NCBI GenBank assembly: GCA_034189125.1
Contig: JAXHVB010000077.1
Coordinates: 1 to 36,066, forward strand
Length of the DNA: 36,066 bases
Reading direction: 5' to 3'
From: UBA5862 sp002408105
GTDB lineage: Bacteria; Pseudomonadota; Gammaproteobacteria; Pseudomonadales; UBA5862
Both the position numbers and the translations under genes were made by a program. The notes under the pieces are model-generated. The model was given only the letters and a program-made list of their open reading frames with translations. It was not told where the DNA came from and did not search any database. Of this stretch, positions 32,387-36,066 are shown one piece after another (within the stretch, counting starts at the first letter, position 1; each line of letters opens with the position of its first letter).

Positions 32387-33268
32387 ATGAGCGAACTTCG
32401 ATTTGACGACAAAGTCGCAGTTGTCACTGGAGCCGGCGGCGGACTGGGCAAGGCGCATGCGCTGCTGCTTGCCGCCCGAGGCGCAAAAGTCGTGGTCAAT
32501 GACCTTGGCGGAGCAGTGGACGGAAGCGGAAGTTCACTGTCACCAGCTGAACAGGTCGTGGAGGAAATCCGTGCGCTGGGCGGCGAAGCCGTGGCCGACG
32601 GCAACACCGTCGCCACCCAGGCCGGCGGCCAGGCGATCGTGCAGTCTGCCCTGGCACAATTTGGCGGCGTCCACATCATCGTGAACAACGCCGGCATCCT
32701 GCGCGACAAGTCATTCAGAAACATGTCGCCAGCGCTCTTCGACCCGGTGATCGACGTGCACCTCAAGGGGTGTGTCTGGACATGCCATGCCGCCTGGGAA
32801 GCCATGCGGGAGCAGCAGTACGGGCGCATCATCAATACTTCTTCAGCCGCAGGCCTGTTTGGAAACTTTGGGCAAACCAACTATTCCGCGGCCAAAATGG
32901 GCATTGTCGGGCTCACCAAAACCTTGGGTCTTGAAGGCGCCAAATACAACATCAAAGCCAACGTGTTGGCACCGGGAGCCCGCACCCGGATGACAGAGGA
33001 CCTGATGGGCGACCGCGCTGCCGCGATGGACCCGGAGCTGGTTTCCCCAACCGTTGCCTTTCTTGCGCACGAAGACTGTCCTCTAACCGGAGAAATCCTC
33101 TCGGCCTCCTCAGGCCGGGTGGCACGGGTGTTCGTCGGCGCCTGCAAAGGCGTGACCGAACGAGAGAACATGTCGCCCGAGTTCATTCGCGACAACCTGG
33201 AGCGCATCATGAGCACGGAGGGGTTTCACATCCCCACCAGCGCAATGGATGAGATCAACCAGAGGTAG
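32387..33268 (+). CDS. Short-chain dehydrogenase, 3-hydroxyacyl-CoA type
   Basis: NAD(P)-dependent oxidoreductase of 293 residues. The cofactor motif TGAGGGLG is at 14-21, NNAG at 100-103, catalytic Ser in TSSAAG (152/153) and YSAAK (Tyr166, Lys170). The NDLGG block at 38-42 and the C-terminal extension past the usual 250 residues resemble the dehydrogenase part of peroxisomal-type multifunctional enzyme 2, so an acyl-CoA beta-oxidation step is the best guess. The ATG at 32387 is preceded by GGGAGACCC. It shares an upstream CACAACAATAA with the thioesterase gene. It lies 11 bases before sui1. Confidence 0.9.
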   Translation: MSELRFDDKVAVVTGAGGGLGKAHALLLAARGAKVVVNDLGGAVDGSGSSLSPAEQVVEEIRALGGEAVADGNTVATQAGGQAIVQSALAQFGGVHIIVNNAGILRDKSFRNMSPALFDPVIDVHLKGCVWTCHAAWEAMREQQYGRIINTSSAAGLFGNFGQTNYSAAKMGIVGLTKTLGLEGAKYNIKANVLAPGARTRMTEDLMGDRAAAMDPELVSPTVAFLAHEDCPLTGEILSASSGRVARVFVGACKGVTERENMSPEFIRDNLERIMSTEGFHIPTSAMDEINQR

Positions 33269-33279
33269 GAGGACCCTTC

Positions 33280-33624
33280 ATGGCCAAGCGGAGCGACGGC
33301 AACAGCCGGCTGGTGTATTCGACAGACGGCGGGCGGGTCAAGCCGAGTGCGCCAACGCCTCGCCCAGTGTCCTCCGAAGGCACCCCCACGATTCGAGTGA
33401 GCAGGGAAAAGAAAGGGCGGGGTGGAAAGACAGTGACCATCGCCCGCGGGTTCTCCCTGCCCGATAACGAACTGAAGCAACTCGCCCAGCGCTTGAAGCA
33501 GCAGTGCGGGTGCGGTGGCAGCGTACCCGCACCTGGAGAGATCTTGCTGCAAGGCGACCGGATGAGCACCGTTCTTCGTCTACTGCAGGAGGCCGGCCAT
33601 CCGGCCAAGCAAGCAGGCGGATAG
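33280..33624 (+). CDS. SUI1/YciH family translation-initiation-like protein
   Basis: Protein of 114 residues homologous to eIF1/SUI1. An N-terminal basic, flexible part (1-45) is followed by the SUI1 domain with KTVTIARGFSLPDNELKQLA, CGCGGSV and GEILLQGDRMSTVLRLLQ. In bacteria YciH is a dispensable 30S-binding protein linked to initiation fidelity or stress. The ribosome binding site TAGGAGG overlaps the end of the SDR gene, so the two are coupled. The 3' end converges on the GGDEF-EAL gene with 24 bases between them. Confidence 0.94.
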   Translation: MAKRSDGNSRLVYSTDGGRVKPSAPTPRPVSSEGTPTIRVSREKKGRGGKTVTIARGFSLPDNELKQLAQRLKQQCGCGGSVPAPGEILLQGDRMSTVLRLLQEAGHPAKQAGG

Positions 33625-33648
33625 AACAATTCTCACTGGCCCACCGAA

Positions 33649-36066
33649 TCAGGACGCAGGCTCAGGGATGGCCTCGAACAGGGTATCGATCGGCACCGGG
33701 AGGCCAACGGCTCGTCCCTGAGCGAAGTCAACGCCCATTGCTTTTAGTTGATCGAGCAGTACGCTGTCTTCGACAAATTCAGCGATGGTCTTCAGCCCCG
33801 CCTGCGCCGCAATGCGCACGATTGACTCAACAATGGTGCGGTGCAAGGCGTCCTCATACATTCCTCGGATAAAGTGTCCGTCAATTTTCACGTAGTCCAG
33901 TGGCAGCCGCTTGAGGTACGCGAACGACGCCACGCCGCTGCCGAAATCATCGAGCGCGAAGTGGCAACCCAAGCGGCGGAGCCGCGACAGGAATTCCACC
34001 GCCCGGCTCAGGTTGCTGATGGCAACCGTTTCGGTGATCTCAAAGCAGATTGAACTCGGTGGAACACCATGCACCTGCAACTGCTCTTCGATGTACTCCC
34101 AGAAACTCTCATCGCCAATTGAAGCCCCGGAGAGGTTGATCGAGACCCGTACTTCTTCGCCCGATTGGTTCAACCCTGCCCCGACCCGCTCCAGGGCCCG
34201 TCCCACCACCCAGCGGTCGATCCGCTGAATCATCCCGTATCGCTCTGCTGCCGGAATGAACGCTCCTGGGGGCACCAACTGCCCCCCTTCGTTCTGCATG
34301 CGCAAGAGCACCTCGTAGTGAATCGGCTCTCCAGACCGCAAGGGTGCAATTTTTTGCACAAAAAGATGGAAACGGCTCTGATCCAGCGCCTGGTGAATGC
34401 TCGCCACCCAGGCCGTTTGGCTTTGCCGAACTTGGTGCTCTTGGTCATGTTCCCGGTAGGTTTCGACCCGGCCGCGGCCAGCATTTTTTGCTGACACACA
34501 GGCGGCGTCCGCTTGCTCCATGACCACGTTGATGTCAGCCTGCGCGCCCGGTAGTTTGACCAGACCGAAGCTGATGCCCACCGCGAACACGTTGCCACGC
34601 CATACGAACCGGTAATCCGCCACCGCATCGACGATTCCCTGAGCCAAGGTGGTGGCCTGCTCAACCGAGCAGTTATCGAACAGCACACCGAACTGGTCTC
34701 CGCCAATGCGTGCCAACAGGTCGGCCTCTCTCAAGTGATCCCGCAGAAGGCTGCTCAGTTGGCGGAGCAACTCATCCCCTGCCAAGTGGCCACAGGCATC
34801 ATTGATCGCTTTGAATTGGTCAATGTCTCCCACACAGACCACATGACCGACCCCAGCGTCTGTCTCACTCTCCAGCACTGCTTTGACTCGGTTTTCGAAC
34901 ACCGTTCGGTTGAGTAGCCCAGTGAGCGCGTCGTGCGTTGCCTGGAATGTCAGGAGATCGGCCATCTCACGGTCTTGGGTGACGTCGTGCATCACGAGGA
35001 CCAGCCCACCGCGAGCCGTGTCGAGCACCGGCGTGGCGCGGCACTGCATGTGGTATTCTTCACCAAACCGATTGAACAGCACCACGGTTTCGTTGCAGGG
35101 TCCCTCCGCCGTGCGCAACCGCAAATACTGCGCGAAATCAGCGATGGTGCGGCCAGCGCGGTCCTCGACCGCGGGCACGATCCGAGACAGCGCCACCCCG
35201 CGTGCGTCCTCCCGCTGCCAACCAAGCAATTTTTCCGACTTTACGTTGAGGGCGCTCACCGAGCCTTCGCGGTCTATAACAACCACGGCATCCCCGATGG
35301 CCTCAAGTGTAACTTGCAGCGCCTCGCGCTCATCTCGGTACCGCTCCTTGGTCTCGAACAGCCGCTGTACGTCCTGGAACACCACAGGAAACGTTACAGC
35401 CGATGGACGGGAATCCCGTGCACCAATGGTCATTAGGCAACGCACCGAGCCGCCGCGTGGACGCATGACCCGGCACTCTACCGTGGTGGGCACATGCTCC
35501 ATGGCTTGGTCCAATGCCAGCGCATCACCGAGCCAATCCTGCAGTGCTTGTCCTTCCATGGCGGCGGCAGGCATACCGAAAAACGCTGCGGCAGCGGCAT
35601 TGGCGCTGCACACCCTCCCCTGCGGCCCCACCCGCACCAGGGGCACCGGAAATCCATCGTCCTCGAGCTCAGTCTCGCCCGATTCAACAGACAACTTGGT
35701 TTCACGCCCGCCCGGGACTGCATACTGAGGCGCGGCTGCTGCATGGGGGATCGGTGCTGCCCCGAGTGCGCAGGCGATGGTGGCGGTCCGCCGTGCGCAC
35801 AGCGCTTCGCGCAGCAACCAACCGACCAGGGACCCGGCCGCAGCGGCCATCAAGCTGGCCTCCATGGTGGGGGGACCCGGCAAGGCTGACCCGGCACCGA
35901 GCCCTGAAAACTGCTCCAGAATTGTGCCGGCTGCAACCGCGCCGGGAACCATGAGGACAGGTAACAGCGGCGCGCGAAAGCGGCGCCCGCCCCGAACCAG
36001 CAGGGGCGCCAAGCCGCCTGCAGCCACCCCGGCTACAGGCGCGGCGAACCAGTGCGCCGTGGCGGC
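33649..36066 (-). CDS. PAS-PAS-GGDEF-EAL c-di-GMP signalling protein (5' end beyond window)
   Basis: At least 805 residues; the frame is open to the window edge, so the N-terminus is missing. At least two hydrophobic segments come first, then two PAS-like domains (about 135-220 and 250-365 of the visible part), a GGDEF domain and a C-terminal EAL domain. The GGDEF site reads GGDQF, with the inhibitory RxxD motif (READ) five residues before it. The EAL signature is EVLLR. The other phosphodiesterase residues are present: the Asn in NLSG, EITET, DDFGSG, KIDG, EF and QGRAVG. Cyclic-di-GMP breakdown is likely. Synthesis is less certain because of the Gln in GGDQF. Confidence 0.93.
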   Translation of the reverse strand, partial: AATAHWFAAPVAGVAAGGLAPLLVRGGRRFRAPLLPVLMVPGAVAAGTILEQFSGLGAGSALPGPPTMEASLMAAAAGSLVGWLLREALCARRTATIACALGAAPIPHAAAAPQYAVPGGRETKLSVESGETELEDDGFPVPLVRVGPQGRVCSANAAAAAFFGMPAAAMEGQALQDWLGDALALDQAMEHVPTTVECRVMRPRGGSVRCLMTIGARDSRPSAVTFPVVFQDVQRLFETKERYRDEREALQVTLEAIGDAVVVIDREGSVSALNVKSEKLLGWQREDARGVALSRIVPAVEDRAGRTIADFAQYLRLRTAEGPCNETVVLFNRFGEEYHMQCRATPVLDTARGGLVLVMHDVTQDREMADLLTFQATHDALTGLLNRTVFENRVKAVLESETDAGVGHVVCVGDIDQFKAINDACGHLAGDELLRQLSSLLRDHLREADLLARIGGDQFGVLFDNCSVEQATTLAQGIVDAVADYRFVWRGNVFAVGISFGLVKLPGAQADINVVMEQADAACVSAKNAGRGRVETYREHDQEHQVRQSQTAWVASIHQALDQSRFHLFVQKIAPLRSGEPIHYEVLLRMQNEGGQLVPPGAFIPAAERYGMIQRIDRWVVGRALERVGAGLNQSGEEVRVSINLSGASIGDESFWEYIEEQLQVHGVPPSSICFEITETVAISNLSRAVEFLSRLRRLGCHFALDDFGSGVASFAYLKRLPLDYVKIDGHFIRGMYEDALHRTIVESIVRIAAQAGLKTIAEFVEDSVLLDQLKAMGVDFAQGRAVGLPVPIDTLFEAIPEPAS

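Noticed and set aside
33593..33608. Perfect inverted repeat GGCCGG-CCAT-CCGGCC as a terminator
   Set aside because: It lies inside the coding end of the sui1 gene and no T run follows on either strand.
1..36066. CRISPR array, insertion sequence or complete prophage
   Set aside because: No regularly spaced direct repeats, transposase, integrase or terminal inverted repeats are visible. The only mobile-element trace is the broken AlpA gene.

Overview
The window is about 36 kb of GC-rich, densely packed chromosome from a gammaproteobacterium. The main evidence is gene order: thrS-infC-rpmI-rplT-pheS-pheT-ihfA-merR with a tRNA-Pro behind it, nadK-phosphatase-rhomboid-YeaC-pepN, and divergent pepA-holC-valS versus lptF-lptG. 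The first two blocks resemble the arrangement I recall from Pseudomonas-like bacteria. I cannot name a genus. Both ends cut a gene: pepN at the left and a GGDEF-EAL protein at the right.

Layout. (1) 1-4623, minus strand: nadK, a PPP-type metallophosphatase, a GlpG-like rhomboid protease, a YeaC-like small protein and pepN, overlapping or separated by at most 16 bases. A 442-residue coiled-coil protein lies upstream (4699-6027). (2) 6028-8128: a small accessory scar with a broken AlpA-type phage/island regulator beside tRNA-Asp and tRNA-Val, then an orphan PrpF-family isomerase, then tRNA-Pro. (3) 8277-15642, minus strand: the translation/IHF operon. Its infC starts at a rare AUC codon, and a hairpin with a U tract separates rplT from pheS. 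(4) 15769-22694: a molybdenum hydroxylase locus. The plus strand carries XdhC, MocA and a host-attachment/baeRF protein. The minus strand carries the FAD, 2Fe-2S and molybdopterin subunits, a MoaD-like protein, and a degenerate class I fructose-bisphosphate aldolase homologue that lacks its catalytic lysines. (5) 22976-31274: a membrane-anchored cold-shock-domain protein, valS, holC, pepA, lptF, lptG and an RDD membrane protein. (6) 31447-33624, plus strand: a double-hotdog thioesterase-like protein, a short-chain dehydrogenase and a Sui1/YciH protein. (7) 33649-end, minus strand: a PAS-PAS-GGDEF-EAL c-di-GMP protein.

How the genes fit together. Most of the window is housekeeping: three aminoacyl-tRNA synthetases, IF3, L35, L20, IHF-alpha, NAD kinase, DNA polymerase III chi and the LPS exporter permeases. 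The molybdenum hydroxylase locus is the clearest accessory pathway. MocA would make the cytosine-dinucleotide form of the cofactor, XdhC would bind, mature and insert it, and the three structural subunits form the enzyme. The substrate is unknown. The two small genes at the end of the structural operon, a MoaD-like protein ending in Ala-Gly and an aldolase-fold pseudoenzyme, are the most unusual content and the best candidate for an undescribed system.
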